Positions 1 through 8,960 of a stretch of DNA of 64,000 nt are shown piece by piece. This DNA comes from Microvirga brassicacearum (GTDB taxonomy: Bacteria; Pseudomonadota; Alphaproteobacteria; Rhizobiales; Beijerinckiaceae): the NCBI RefSeq assembly GCF_008757455.1, contig NZ_VCMV01000015.1, positions 41,298-105,297 of the forward strand, given 5' to 3'. A program made the position numbers and the translations under genes. Within the stretch, counting starts at the first letter, position 1. Every line of letters starts with the position of its first letter. The notes beneath the pieces are model-generated. The model ran no database searches. It had not been told where the DNA came from and saw nothing but the letters and a program-made list of their open reading frames with translations.

Positions 1-243
1 CTTTCCCCGTTCAACTATTGGACAGGAAGCCGGCGGGCGATCTGGGGTTTTCCACCCCGCCTGGGTCGCAAAGTCCCAGATCCTTGCGCCGTCGCAAAGA
101 CCAAGCGGTCAAGCTGTGGCCTCTGCTAGAGCCGTAGGAAGAAGGAGTGGGCATACACCCGTCTCTGGGACCATGGGGCGGGCGAAGTCACGGCAGCGTT
201 CAGCATCCACGTCCGAGCTGGTGTTGCCCCTATCAGTAACGCC

Positions 244-861
244 ATGACGAATGAAAAAATCGGGGGACCCACCCATAGAGCTCACGAGGATGTGGCAGCA
301 CTCCTCACAGGCACCCTGATCGTCGCACTCGGCGTGACGTTGTACTCGAAAGCCGTTCTGCTGACCGGGGGCACGGCCGGTCTCGCCCTCCTGCTGCAAT
401 ATGCGACAGGCTTCGAGTTCGGTCCGCTCTTCTTCGCGATAAACCTGCCATTCTACTATCTGGCTGTAAGGCGTATGGGCCGAAAGCTGACGATCAGAAC
501 CTTTCTGGCCGTTCTGCTGGTTTCCGTCTTCTCGAATCTCACCCCCTCTTGGGTCGGCATCGATCATCTCAACCCCGCCTATGCGGCAATCATCGGCGGC
601 GCACTCATGGGCGTTGGACTGCTGATTCTGTTCCGGCACCGAACGAGTTTAGGCGGCATCAATATCCTCGCGCTCTATATTCAGGAGCGGTACGGCATCC
701 GTGCCGGCTACGTCCAGTTGGGCATCGATGCTCTGATCCTGCTGGCGGCCTTCAGCGTTCTGGACTTCGACCGGGTCGCGCTCTCGCTCGTGGGCGCAGC
801 CGTGCTCAATCTGATTCTCGCCACCAACCACCGGCCGGGCCGCTATACCGGCGTGAGCTGA
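244..861 (+). CDS. YitT-family membrane protein
   Basis: A 205-residue hydrophobic protein with about five to six membrane segments separated by short basic loops. The glycine-rich segment around residues 39-50 (LLTGGTAGLALL) and the later RTSLGGINILAL stretch are typical of the YitT/YczE family of inner-membrane proteins, whose transported substrate is unknown. No partner gene is adjacent; the next gene lies 355 bases downstream. The ATG at 244 has only a weak ribosome site, so the start could be slightly different. Family assignment is reasonably firm from the overall pattern; no function is claimed. Confidence 0.75.
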   Translation: MTNEKIGGPTHRAHEDVAALLTGTLIVALGVTLYSKAVLLTGGTAGLALLLQYATGFEFGPLFFAINLPFYYLAVRRMGRKLTIRTFLAVLLVSVFSNLTPSWVGIDHLNPAYAAIIGGALMGVGLLILFRHRTSLGGINILALYIQERYGIRAGYVQLGIDALILLAAFSVLDFDRVALSLVGAAVLNLILATNHRPGRYTGVS

Positions 862-1216
862 GTGACAGTCTTGTCAAACCTGCTGCATGGAGTGATCGGT
901 TTGAAATCAAGCCTCAGCGATGTGCACAGCCGAAGGACGTCCGACCAGACGGTGGCGAGCAGGTGAGCGGATCACGAACGCTTCGAACTGTTCGTCAAGC
1001 GCTGTCCAAAGTGACAAGGAGGTTGCATTGCATTGCATATGCGCTTTTCGACATCCTGGCTGCTCGAGGACATCCAATCCGTCGACGTGGTTTAACACGG
1101 CTTCGTAGCATGTGGGGCGTGTTGGGGGCGTGCGAAAGTCAGTGTGACTTCAGGCCGCGCGAAACCGGACATGCCATCGTGAGTGACTGGCCCGACCCCT
1201 GTGCTATTGTCATGCA
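862..1216. other. gene-free interval
   Basis: About 355 bases between the YitT-like gene and the DUF982 gene. Reading frames here lack a recognisable protein pattern or ribosome site, and I see no terminator hairpin, RNA gene or FNR-type box. Confidence 0.5.
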
Positions 1217-1465
1217 ATGGTGAACCTCTGCTTTTCCACACCAGTGTGTGTTCTGGTTAAACAGGACATTCGCCGGACGGTGTCCCGGGTCGATGAGGCA
1301 GCGGAGGTTCTGCTTTATGATTTTCCGAAGTCATCTCAAGACGATTCGATTGTCAAAGCGGCGATGAAGGCCAGCCGAGACGTAATGATGGGGAAGGGAG
1401 CAGTGGAGAACGCCCGATCAATCTTCGAGGCCGCGGCGCGGGAGGTCGGTCTTCTGGCGGACTGA
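1217..1465 (+). CDS. DUF982-type small protein
   Basis: An 82-residue soluble protein. It opens with an F-x-x-PV-x-V strand, then has the conserved RTVSRVDEAAEVLL stretch and ends in an alanine-rich helix (AxxIFEAAAREVGLL). This is the layout of DUF982, a family abundant in rhizobia and their relatives and often present in many copies per genome. Function is unknown. It stands alone between two gene-poor intervals. Length and pattern fit the family, so it is probably a real gene despite its size. Confidence 0.65.
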   Translation: MVNLCFSTPVCVLVKQDIRRTVSRVDEAAEVLLYDFPKSSQDDSIVKAAMKASRDVMMGKGAVENARSIFEAAAREVGLLAD

Positions 1466-1765
1466 GTGAGCCGTGCCGAACGTGGCTCGATTGCATATCG
1501 AGAAGATTTTGATCACCAGGCCTGCACCGACACTCGCGTCGCAGCAAGCCTTGTTGCTCCCTGCCTAAATTGATCAGATTCCTCCTGGAATGGAAGATAA
1601 CCGCAAAGCAGGAAGCACCGACCTGCCGCTGCAAAGCGGTGACGTCCCGAAGTAGCCGACGAACCGCATGACCCGTCTGCGGAGTGCCGAGCCTGTCGAG
1701 CGATGTCATGACGAACGCAACCGAATATGTGCAACTAGGCCTCTCACAGCCTGACACGACCTGCC
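1466..1765. other. gene-free interval
   Basis: Three hundred bases downstream of the DUF982 gene and beyond the stop of the minus-strand CBS gene. Open frames on the minus strand are arginine- and cysteine-rich and do not resemble a known protein. Nothing else is supported. Confidence 0.4.
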
Positions 1766-2209
1766 TCAACGGTACCCCATGGACATGACGTAGTCCTTCA
1801 AGAGCTGTTCCTCATCCCGGACTTCACCCAAAAGTGCCTGCAGCGCATCGCGTGCGTAAAGTACGCCAAGGGGCTCCCCTCGAGAACCAAGAACCGGGAA
1901 TTGTAGCAATCCTGTTGCCGTCATGGATGTCCAGACGTCCTGAAGCCAATCGGTTGTAAAACACGAGGTTACATCGCGTGTCATCACCGACGATACCGGG
2001 ACCGTGCAACTCGATCCTCGGCAGGAACCCATCTGTCGAACAATATCGGTCTTTGTCAGAACACCCGACATTGTGCCGCCCGACGCCACGATGACGACGA
2101 TATTGATATGTCCTTCCGCCAGGAGCTTCGCGGCAGCCATGAGAGAAGCATCTTCCTGGATCGATACCAGCCGTCGCTGCACAATCGGCATCATTCTCTC
2201 GATGAGCAT
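1766..2209 (-). CDS. CBS-domain protein
   Basis: A 147-residue protein made of two CBS motifs and little else. Residues 1-60 include VQRRLVSIQEDASL and GVLTKTDIVRQM; residues 70-130 include VSSVMTRDVTSC and PLGVLYARDALQALL. CBS pairs bind adenine nucleotides and act as regulatory modules. The ATG at 2209 was chosen over an upstream in-frame codon because GGAGAAATCG precedes it at good spacing. The gene begins 46 bases after the end of the decayed sdhB gene on the same strand, so it may once have been its operon partner. The regulated target is unknown. Confidence 0.8.
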   Translation of the reverse strand: MLIERMMPIVQRRLVSIQEDASLMAAAKLLAEGHINIVVIVASGGTMSGVLTKTDIVRQMGSCRGSSCTVPVSSVMTRDVTSCFTTDWLQDVWTSMTATGLLQFPVLGSRGEPLGVLYARDALQALLGEVRDEEQLLKDYVMSMGYR

Positions 2210-2255
2210 CGATTTCTCCGTTTCGGCAGGGAGCAGCACGCATCCGCGGCCCCGT

Positions 2256-3036
2256 TCATAGCGCTCTTTCAACCATCATCTTCTTGATCTCAGCGATTGC
2301 CCTAGCAGGGTTGAGACCTTTCGGACAGCAATTGGTACAATTCATGATGGTATGGCAACGATAGAGCCGAAACGGATCGAGCAATGTATCAAGTCGGCTG
2401 CCTCGTGCCTCGTCACGGCTATCCATCAGCCAGCGATAAGCCGTCAGGAGCGCTGCTGGTCCCAAATAACGTTCGCCGTTCCACCAATAGCTCGGACAGG
2501 ACGTGCTGCAACAGGCGCACATAATACACTCGTAAAGGCCATCGAGCTTGCTGCGTTCTTCCGGAGTTTGACGCCATTCTGTTTCCGGTGCGGGCGTTTT
2601 CGTCTGAAGCCAGGGTTCAATGAGAGCATGATGTGCGAAGAACGTTGTGAGGTCCGGCACAAGATCCTTCAGTACCGGGGTGCGGTAGTGGGTAGATCTT
2701 CACGCTTTTCGCATTGCAGTCGTCGATGCCAAGAGTGCAGGCGAGCGTGTTCTCGCCCATGATGTTCATGGCGCAGGAACCGCAAATTCCTTCACGACAG
2801 GAGCGGCGGAACGTCAGGGTCGGATCGATGTAGTTCTTGATCCAGATCAGCGCGTCGAGAACCATCGGTCCGCAATCGTCACGATCCACGTAATAGGTGT
2901 CGATCCTCGGGTTGGCCGCCCGGTCCGGATTCCAGCGATAGATGCGGAACTCCTGCACCTGACTTGAATTCTCCGGCTTCGGCCAAACCGAGCCTTCGGA
3001 GTAGCGAGAATTATCCGGAAGCTTGAACTGGGCTAC
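2256..3036 (-). pseudogene. decayed succinate dehydrogenase/fumarate reductase iron-sulfur subunit (sdhB-like)
   Basis: Conceptual translation gives a near full-length SdhB of about 259 residues. An N-terminal half (3036 to about 2680) has the [2Fe-2S] motif [12 protein letters not shown] and the [11 protein letters not shown] strand. A C-terminal half (about 2680 to 2256) has the cluster ligands [16 protein letters not shown] and [17 protein letters not shown]. The halves are in different frames: the total is 781 bases, one more than a multiple of three, and the shift falls in a C run (2677-2680) just after KIYPLPH. The ordinary start position reads GTA (3034-3036) although a GGAGG site remains upstream. 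Two independent lesions make a pseudogene likelier than a sequencing error. No sdhA, C or D neighbour is present. Confidence 0.85.
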
Positions 3037-3307
3037 GAGAACCTCCTTTTCCGAGGTTTTGGATCGCCAACTTTAGAAAAGGAAGGAGATCGCTTCTGAA
3101 CACATTACTTCTGCCGCGGTCCGCCTCAGCTAGTTGCCGCTATGCGAGTCGCCACCTGGTCGAATGCGCCATTGGGGTTCGGTGCTGGATTTCAGGCGGC
3201 ATTTCTGGTCGCTTCTCAAATGCGGAGGTGGTTGAACGCGCGCCTCGCCCATGGGGCTACATTGCTTCCAAGCCGCGAGATATGAGTCGGAGCGAAGTGA
3301 ATCTGAT

Positions 3308-3691
3308 TTAGAGTTTTTTCCCTGTTGCGTCGAACTGCTTCAGATACGCGACAAGATCCTGAATCCGCTTTTCATCCTTGAGGCCAGCATAGATCATTTT
3401 GGTACCCGGGATCTTTTTCTTCGGATCCTTGATGTAATCGACGAAGGTCGCCTCGTCCCATGTGATGCCCGAATTCTTGTTGGCAGCCGAATAGGTGTAA
3501 CCCTCCACTGTGCCGGCAGGTCGACCGAAAAGGCCGTTCAGCACGGGCCCGACGGCGTTCTTGGCAGTCTCGCCAACCTGATGGCAGGCTCTGCACTGGG
3601 CGAATATCTTTTCTCCTGCCGCTGCATCCTGAGCCAGGGCATGGCCCGAGCTGAGGGCGACGATCACGGAGGCAACGAAGGCGATGCGCAT
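3308..3691 (-). CDS. periplasmic class I cytochrome c (c2/c550-like)
   Basis: A 127-residue preprotein with a cleavable signal peptide (about residues 1-20, ending ALA). It carries one heme site CRACH (Cys33, Cys36, His37) and a candidate methionine ligand in the IPGTKMIYAGL segment, followed by the final helix LVAYLKQFD. It should be a soluble electron carrier of the c2 class. In this setting it could feed the N2O reductase or the cbb3 oxidase; that partnership is inferred only. The ATG at 3691 has an AGGAG site eight bases upstream, which decides the start over a longer frame. It is divergent from the ferredoxin gene. Confidence 0.88.
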   Translation of the reverse strand: MRIAFVASVIVALSSGHALAQDAAAGEKIFAQCRACHQVGETAKNAVGPVLNGLFGRPAGTVEGYTYSAANKNSGITWDEATFVDYIKDPKKKIPGTKMIYAGLKDEKRIQDLVAYLKQFDATGKKL

Positions 3692-3825
3692 TGGAACTCT
3701 CCTGCTGACGGTTGATATCATAGCGGCGCAAGGAAATTGTTCAATGGGAGTAGCAATCCGCACCACAAATCCTATTCTCCTCATGGTAATGCAAACATTG
3801 CGAAGTCCCCACTGAGAGCCGACTC

Positions 3826-4164
3826 ATGACGCATGTCGTTTTGGAGAATTGCATTCTGTGCAAGTACACGGATTGCGTTGAAGTCTGCCCGGTCGACTGC
3901 TTCTACGAGGGTGAAACCATGTTGGCGATTCATCCCGATGAATGCATCGATTGCGGCGTCTGCGTGCCCGAATGCCCCGCCGAAGCGATCGTTCCCGACT
4001 CCGAAAGTTTCAATCCCGTGTGGCTTGATATCAATCGTCAATACGCCTCCGTTTGGCCCAATATCACTCAGAAGAAGCCACCTCTTGCCGATGCCGATGC
4101 GATGAACGGCACACCCGGCAAGTACGAGGAGTTCTTCAATTCCGAACCGGGAGCGGGCGACTGA
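3826..4164 (+). CDS. fdxA: seven-iron ferredoxin FdxA
   Basis: A 112-residue cytoplasmic ferredoxin. The N-terminal ligands are in CILCKYTDC and CVEVCPVDC, and the second cluster motif is [12 protein letters not shown]. This is the [3Fe-4S]/[4Fe-4S] arrangement of the Azotobacter-type seven-iron family. The C-terminal 50 residues (from [15 protein letters not shown]) are the extension typical of that family, and the length is normal. It is a general low-potential carrier; here it lies between a cytochrome c gene and nosX, convergent with the latter. Its electron partners cannot be read from the sequence. Confidence 0.9.
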   Translation: MTHVVLENCILCKYTDCVEVCPVDCFYEGETMLAIHPDECIDCGVCVPECPAEAIVPDSESFNPVWLDINRQYASVWPNITQKKPPLADADAMNGTPGKYEEFFNSEPGAGD

Positions 4165-4206
4165 TCAAACGCACCAGCGGACCGGGCTGCTCCGCGAACG
4201 ATACTC

Positions 4207-5205
4207 CTAGCCGCCGAACGACACGGTCTGACCTGCGGATGTCGTGGCATAGATGTCATCAACTCCCAGTACTTCTCCTATTTTTGTAATCTCCTCTGAG
4301 TTCATGAGGCTAAAGGCGGTCGAGAGCGCGTCCGCGGCTGTCGCTGTCGGCATAACGACAGTGACGCTGCGATACTTCTCCCCGGGCCGCCCGGTTCGCG
4401 GGTCGATGAGGTGATGGAAGCGGCCTTCACGGTCGAACCGGAAACCGTAAGCGCCGGATGTGGCGACGGCCTTGTCGACGACATCGAATGTCCTGCCGAC
4501 CTCGTCCGGGTTTTCCGGCTTCGCGACACCCACACGCCACGGCGATCCATCCGGCCGCGGTCCCATGGCGCGCGGTTCGCCCATATCGACGAGGCTGCGA
4601 TCGATCCCTTCCAGGCGAAGCATCTGCACGACTCGGTCGGTGATATACCCTTGTGCGATGCCGTTGAGCGTCAAAGCCATGCCACGGCGAGCAAAAACTA
4701 TGCGATCCATATCAAAGGTCACATGAGGGAAACCGACCTTGGTCAAGCGTTCGGCGAGAGCCGCGTCCGACGGCCCTGATGGGTCCGCGTTTCCGACAGC
4801 GAAATGTTCGCGGAAGAGCGTCCAGACCGATTGAACAGTCGGGTCAAAGGCGGCGCCCGTGAGCTCGTAATAGGTCCGACATTCGGCGAGAAGGGATACA
4901 AGCTCAATCGGTGGCGCAATCAACATGCCCTGTCGGTTCAGCCGGACGAGAGCGGAATCATCCCTGTAGAGACTGAAGACGCGTTCCAGTCGCTGCATCT
5001 CGGTGATCGCGCGGCCGATGAGACGCTCCGCCGCGGCACGATCATGATGATGGATGCGCAGCGTCGCCACCGCTCCCATTGCCGAACCGCGCCATTCAAC
5101 GAGTTGGCCAGTCGCGCGGGCGACGCTGCCCCCGGAAATGAGGCTCAGGCCGGCAGCAGCGGCAGTTATGCCGATCGCTCGCCTGCGCGTTATGGACGGG
5201 AGCAT
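4207..5205 (-). CDS. nosX: NosX, periplasmic FAD:protein FMN transferase
   Basis: A 332-residue ApbE-family protein. These enzymes attach FMN from FAD covalently to a threonine or serine of a target; in nos systems the target is NosR. A twin-arginine-like export signal (TRRRAIG) covers residues 5-33. The core contains WRGSAMGAVATLRI, LNGIAQGYITDRVV and VDMGEPRAMG, the substrate and magnesium-binding region. The GHPxTG-like loop is represented by LIDPRTGRPG. The ATG at 5205 has GGAGG eight bases upstream; an earlier in-frame ATG at 5226 would overlap nosL. It is the last gene of nosRZDFYLX. Confidence 0.93.
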   Translation of the reverse strand: MLPSITRRRAIGITAAAAGLSLISGGSVARATGQLVEWRGSAMGAVATLRIHHHDRAAAERLIGRAITEMQRLERVFSLYRDDSALVRLNRQGMLIAPPIELVSLLAECRTYYELTGAAFDPTVQSVWTLFREHFAVGNADPSGPSDAALAERLTKVGFPHVTFDMDRIVFARRGMALTLNGIAQGYITDRVVQMLRLEGIDRSLVDMGEPRAMGPRPDGSPWRVGVAKPENPDEVGRTFDVVDKAVATSGAYGFRFDREGRFHHLIDPRTGRPGEKYRSVTVVMPTATAADALSTAFSLMNSEEITKIGEVLGVDDIYATTSAGQTVSFGG

Positions 5206-5215
5206 GATCGCCTCC

Positions 5216-5818
5216 TCAATGGACATGGCCGCCCTTTCCGGCGGGTGCCGCAGGCGCGTGGTCGTGCGACTGCTCCACTGTCTCGGGTTGCGTCGGAACG
5301 GCGCCTGTGGCGTCCGTCTCGCCGCCAAGCACGTAGTCCTTGGGAACCTCTGCGAACGATACGACGCGGCCGCCGTTGCGGGATACGAATGTCTCCGCCG
5401 CATTCCGCTCGGAGAACGGGACGAGTTCGTCGGCGCCCATGCCGCCTTTCATGCGGCTCTCGATCACGAAAAGCGCTTGTCTCGCGTCGATCCAGTTGTT
5501 CGCGCCCGGCTTCTCCCATGTCTCGGCCTTGCCCATGTCCGACACGTAAATCGCCCGGATGTCCTTTGGCTCCTCGGGCAGCATCGTAAAGGAGAGCGTA
5601 TCGCGCGCCGAGGAGAACCAGACGGGATCCTTGCGGCTTGCCAGAAGGATCTGCCCTTTGGGGCCGGAGTGTTCGATAACGTTCATGCCGCAATAATGAC
5701 CGATCGCCGTAGCGGTCAGTTCGTGCGCTGGTGGGGGAGCGGCAGCCTCTTTCCGGTCGTTGCAGCCCGCGAGGGCAAGCGCGCCGATCAACAGGCTCGA
5801 AATGACAAGCGGTCTCAT
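5216..5818 (-). CDS. nosL: NosL, outer-membrane copper lipoprotein
   Basis: A 200-residue lipoprotein with a signal peptide ending in the lipobox LAGC (Cys18). NosL binds Cu(I) and is linked to copper delivery for the CuZ site of N2O reductase. The mature part has the family segment YCGMNVIEHSGPKGQ, with a Cys and Met that are candidate copper ligands, and a His-rich tail (SHDHAPAAPAGKGGHVH) that may add copper capacity. Its ATG overlaps the nosY stop codon as ATGA, and nosX starts 10 bases after its end, so the genes are translationally coupled. Confidence 0.92.
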   Translation of the reverse strand: MRPLVISSLLIGALALAGCNDRKEAAAPPPAHELTATAIGHYCGMNVIEHSGPKGQILLASRKDPVWFSSARDTLSFTMLPEEPKDIRAIYVSDMGKAETWEKPGANNWIDARQALFVIESRMKGGMGADELVPFSERNAAETFVSRNGGRVVSFAEVPKDYVLGGETDATGAVPTQPETVEQSHDHAPAAPAGKGGHVH

Positions 5819-6645
5819 AACTCTCTCCTGGAAAACGCGAGTGCCGCGAGCGCGAGAGGAACGAGCGTCCAGGCTGCGAGTGCGGCGAGAAGTACGGGAA
5901 GACTCAGGGTCACGCCTTGGGCGACGCCTGCCATTCCGGAGAACGAACTGACATTCGCGAAACCCGTCAGGTTAAACAGGCGGTAGACATCGGTCGGATT
6001 GAGGAGAAGCAGCGCGTTTAGGACACTGCCCGAGACGGTCTGGCCTTGATCGACAACAAGGATGCCCAAAAGCGCCATGTCGTAAATGAGGACGAAGAGG
6101 AGCCATATACCGATGGCAATTCCCGCTGCCGTGCCGCGGTTGCCGACAAGGGCACTGACAAGATAGCCCACGGCGATGAAGATGGCTCCGAGCATGATCG
6201 ACGATCCGACCATGGACCCGAAGGCGACCCAGCTCTCCGCGTCAATGGCGGAACCGGTGATGGCGAGTGCCGCCGCCGCCGCCCCATAGCCGAGCAACGT
6301 GGCAAACGCGAGAATTGCCAGATGGCCGGCGAATTTTCCGAGCAGCACCTGCCAGCGCGCGATCGGGTAGCTAAGGAGCAGGAGCATGGTGCCGCGCTCC
6401 ATTTCTCCCACGATGGCGTCATGGGAAATCAGCAGTGCGATCAACGGAAGCAGGAAGATCGTGAGGCTTGAGAGGCTCACGATCACCACGTCCAGCGCAC
6501 GCACGCCGACATTCCCCGTCGGAGCGCTGCCCAGAAACGTCAGGGACAGCGCCAGGGCTGCGAGCAGCAGGGTTGTGGCCAGCACCCAGCGGTTTCGGAG
6601 ACCCTCTTGGACCTCCTTGCGGGCAACGATCAGCACGTTTCTCAC
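5815..6645 (-). CDS. nosY: NosY, ABC transporter membrane subunit
   Basis: A 276-residue ABC-2 type permease with about six membrane helices, and the segment HDAIVGEMERGTMLLLLSYPI that is typical of the coupling region near residues 70-95. With the ATPase NosF and periplasmic NosD it forms the complex needed for CuZ assembly of N2O reductase. It starts at a GTG (6645) sharing bases with the nosF stop (GTGA) and ends in an ATGA overlap with nosL. Order and length match other nos operons. Confidence 0.93.
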   Translation of the reverse strand: MRNVLIVARKEVQEGLRNRWVLATTLLLAALALSLTFLGSAPTGNVGVRALDVVIVSLSSLTIFLLPLIALLISHDAIVGEMERGTMLLLLSYPIARWQVLLGKFAGHLAILAFATLLGYGAAAAALAITGSAIDAESWVAFGSMVGSSIMLGAIFIAVGYLVSALVGNRGTAAGIAIGIWLLFVLIYDMALLGILVVDQGQTVSGSVLNALLLLNPTDVYRLFNLTGFANVSSFSGMAGVAQGVTLSLPVLLAALAAWTLVPLALAALAFSRREL

Positions 6646-7562
6646 GGCGCCATCTCCTGTGACCGAAGGAAGTGCGCGTAAAGCTCATCCAGAGTCGGCG
6701 GGAACACGTCGAGATCCTCCACCGCCGCTCCGTCGCCGGTCGCGCGCCGAAGAATGTCGATCTTCTCCTCCGGCCTTGCATCGATTTCGATCATGTGGCC
6801 GTTGATACGGCGCCAATCGCTGATCGGCCCGAGCCAATTGGAAACGTGCGGAAAGCCGCCGTCGGCCACTCTCAGGCGGATCCGGGTCGGCAGGCGGGCC
6901 AACCGTCGTAAGTCGTCCAGCGTTCCATCGGCAACCTTGACGCCCCGGTTCATGATGATCACGCGCCCGGCGCGCTCTTCGAGTTCGGTGAGCGCGTGGG
7001 ACGACAGGAGGACGGTCGACCCGCCGCCGCGCAACTCTTGCACGATTTCATAGAAACTCTGCCGAAGTGCCGGATCGAGGCCTGTCGTGGGTTCGTCGAG
7101 CAGGAGAACCCGTGGCGCGCCGAGCAGCGCCTGCGCGAGACCGAGACGCTGGCGCATGCCCTTTGAATAGGTGCCGACCCGACGATCAGCCGCATGGGTA
7201 AGGCCCACGCGCTCGAGCAGCACCAGGGCGTCGCGCATCGGTTCGCGTTTCAGGCGTGCGTAGAACGCCAATGTCTCGCGCCCCGTTAGGCCCGTATTGA
7301 ACGACACGCTCTCGGGCAGATAGCCGAGCCGTCGGCGCGCGGTGAACTCGCCGGCCGAAGGATCGTCTCCCAGCACGCGGATGCTCCCTGCGGTCGGACG
7401 AATGAGCCCAAGCATCAGCTTCAGCAGCGTGGTCTTGCCGGCACCGTTGTGTCCCACGAGTGCGACCGTCTCACCTTCCGGGAGATCGAAAGAGACGTCC
7501 CGCACTGCCTCGACTTTGCCAAAGCGTTTCGCGACGTGGTGGAGTTCGACGGTCGCCGTCAC
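6642..7562 (-). CDS. nosF: NosF, ABC transporter ATPase
   Basis: A 306-residue ATP-binding protein. It has Walker A GHNGAGKTTLL (about residues 37-47), the signature YSKGMRQRLGLAQALL, Walker B VLLLDEPTTGLDP and the switch histidine in LLSSHALTELE. A C-terminal domain of about 90 residues is also present in other NosF proteins. It drives the NosDFY complex from the cytoplasmic side. The GTG at 7562 overlaps the nosD stop (GTGA), indicating translational coupling. Confidence 0.94.
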   Translation of the reverse strand: MTATVELHHVAKRFGKVEAVRDVSFDLPEGETVALVGHNGAGKTTLLKLMLGLIRPTAGSIRVLGDDPSAGEFTARRRLGYLPESVSFNTGLTGRETLAFYARLKREPMRDALVLLERVGLTHAADRRVGTYSKGMRQRLGLAQALLGAPRVLLLDEPTTGLDPALRQSFYEIVQELRGGGSTVLLSSHALTELEERAGRVIIMNRGVKVADGTLDDLRRLARLPTRIRLRVADGGFPHVSNWLGPISDWRRINGHMIEIDARPEEKIDILRRATGDGAAVEDLDVFPPTLDELYAHFLRSQEMAP

Positions 7563-8956
7563 GGGCGGCCTCCTCGTTGAAATTCCGGCTTGGGGGGTGG
7601 CGCCATCAGCGGGCGACTATCGACGACGCCGCCCGGCAGAAGGGCTGGGAACTGAGCCTGCGCCCAGCGGATGACCTGTACGGCCGGAGAATTGGTCAGG
7701 ACCTTGGCTTGCGGCGCCGTCCACAGCACCTTGTCGATGAGATCATTCGGTCGATAGGCGCTATCGCCTATCCCGTCGCCATTGAGGTCGAAGGCCGGAT
7801 TATCGCTCCAGAAATTGCCGCGCTCACCTTTCGACCAGTCGAGATAGCGGGTTCCGACGTACTTCACCTGATTGCGGTTGTTCAGAAATGCGTTTCCGAC
7901 GAGTTCATTGCGCTCGGATCCCGCCGTAAAATGGATACCGATCTCGCAGCCCTCGAACCAGTTGCCGTTGAAGCGATTCTGGTTCGCGTTGTAGATGAAG
8001 ACGCACTTCGTCGGCGCAGGCCGCGCGCCGATGCTCGTGTCGGCCGCCGGCTCCGACGTTGCCGGCAAACCATGCTCCTTGGCATCTTTGGACCGCATGC
8101 CCGATGTGGCCCAGCGCTCGGTCGGCTGGAGGCGACCGAGAACCATGTTGTTGGTGATCTGTGAGCCGTTGGCATAGTTGAAGAGGAAGCCGTGGTCGCG
8201 GTCGCCGTCCGAGACATTGCCGCTGACCTTTAGCCGGTGCGAAAACATGATCGCGAAGCCAACCGTATTGCCGATCGACACGTTGTCGGTGATCTGGCTG
8301 TCGTTAGTGTACATGTAGTGAATTGCGAAGCGCAGATCCCGGAAACGATTTCGGCTGAAGTCGTTGCGCTTGCTGGTAATCGAGAAGATGCCGTCGCGTC
8401 CGTAGCGAATATCGTTGTCGAGGACTTTCGCGCCGGGCGCGTTCCACACCGAGACGCCGTTGCCCGCTTCGTTGACGCGACCTTCCTCGAGTCCAATGAT
8501 CTCGTTTCTTCGCGCGATCGCGTTCTCGGCACCGTGCAGGTAAATTCCGTACAAATTGCCGTCGATCTTGTTGTCTTCGACGATCGCTCCGCTCGCGGTC
8601 TTCTCGACGAACACTCCGGCATCCATTGCCTCGGAATCTCTGCCTGAACCGCGAATTGTCAGTCCACTCACAACAGCCTCCGGCGCCGAAATAGTGACGA
8701 CGCTGCCCTTGCCGGGTCCGGTCAGTACCGCGCCAGGTTCGCCCTTGAGGGTAAGCCCACGCGTGATCCGAAGGGGGCCACGGTGTTCGCCAGCCTTCAA
8801 CACGACGACGTCCCCATCAGATGCCGCGTCGAGAATCTCCTGCAGGCTGATTTCTCCCGGGGCTACGGTAAACTGCTCACCCATCGCGGAGAAGGTGGGG
8901 CTGGCAGCGAGGAATGCTGCCAGCCCCATGCACACATTGGCGCGAATAATGCGCAT
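7559..8956 (-). CDS. nosD: NosD, periplasmic copper-site maturation protein
   Basis: A 465-residue exported protein with a signal peptide (about residues 1-25, ending FSAMG) and a right-handed parallel beta-helix. The repeated short N-rich turns, such as IVEDNKIDGNLYGIYL, DNDIRYGRDGIF and ITDNVSIGNTVGFAI, belong to the CASH/PbH1 carbohydrate-binding-like fold. NosD docks on NosFY and passes copper from NosL to N2O reductase. It starts four bases after the end of nosZ and overlaps nosF. Length is normal for the family. Confidence 0.94.
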   Translation of the reverse strand: MRIIRANVCMGLAAFLAASPTFSAMGEQFTVAPGEISLQEILDAASDGDVVVLKAGEHRGPLRITRGLTLKGEPGAVLTGPGKGSVVTISAPEAVVSGLTIRGSGRDSEAMDAGVFVEKTASGAIVEDNKIDGNLYGIYLHGAENAIARRNEIIGLEEGRVNEAGNGVSVWNAPGAKVLDNDIRYGRDGIFSITSKRNDFSRNRFRDLRFAIHYMYTNDSQITDNVSIGNTVGFAIMFSHRLKVSGNVSDGDRDHGFLFNYANGSQITNNMVLGRLQPTERWATSGMRSKDAKEHGLPATSEPAADTSIGARPAPTKCVFIYNANQNRFNGNWFEGCEIGIHFTAGSERNELVGNAFLNNRNQVKYVGTRYLDWSKGERGNFWSDNPAFDLNGDGIGDSAYRPNDLIDKVLWTAPQAKVLTNSPAVQVIRWAQAQFPALLPGGVVDSRPLMAPPPKPEFQRGGRP

Positions 8957-8960
8957 GGCC

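Noticed and set aside
1353..1769. Minus-strand frame of 138 codons covering the DUF982 gene end
   Set aside because: Antisense to DUF982 in part and without a family pattern.
3725..3760. TTGATATCA near the cytochrome c/ferredoxin promoters as a possible FNR site
   Set aside because: The CAA half lies at the wrong distance, so it is not a TTG-N8-CAA box.
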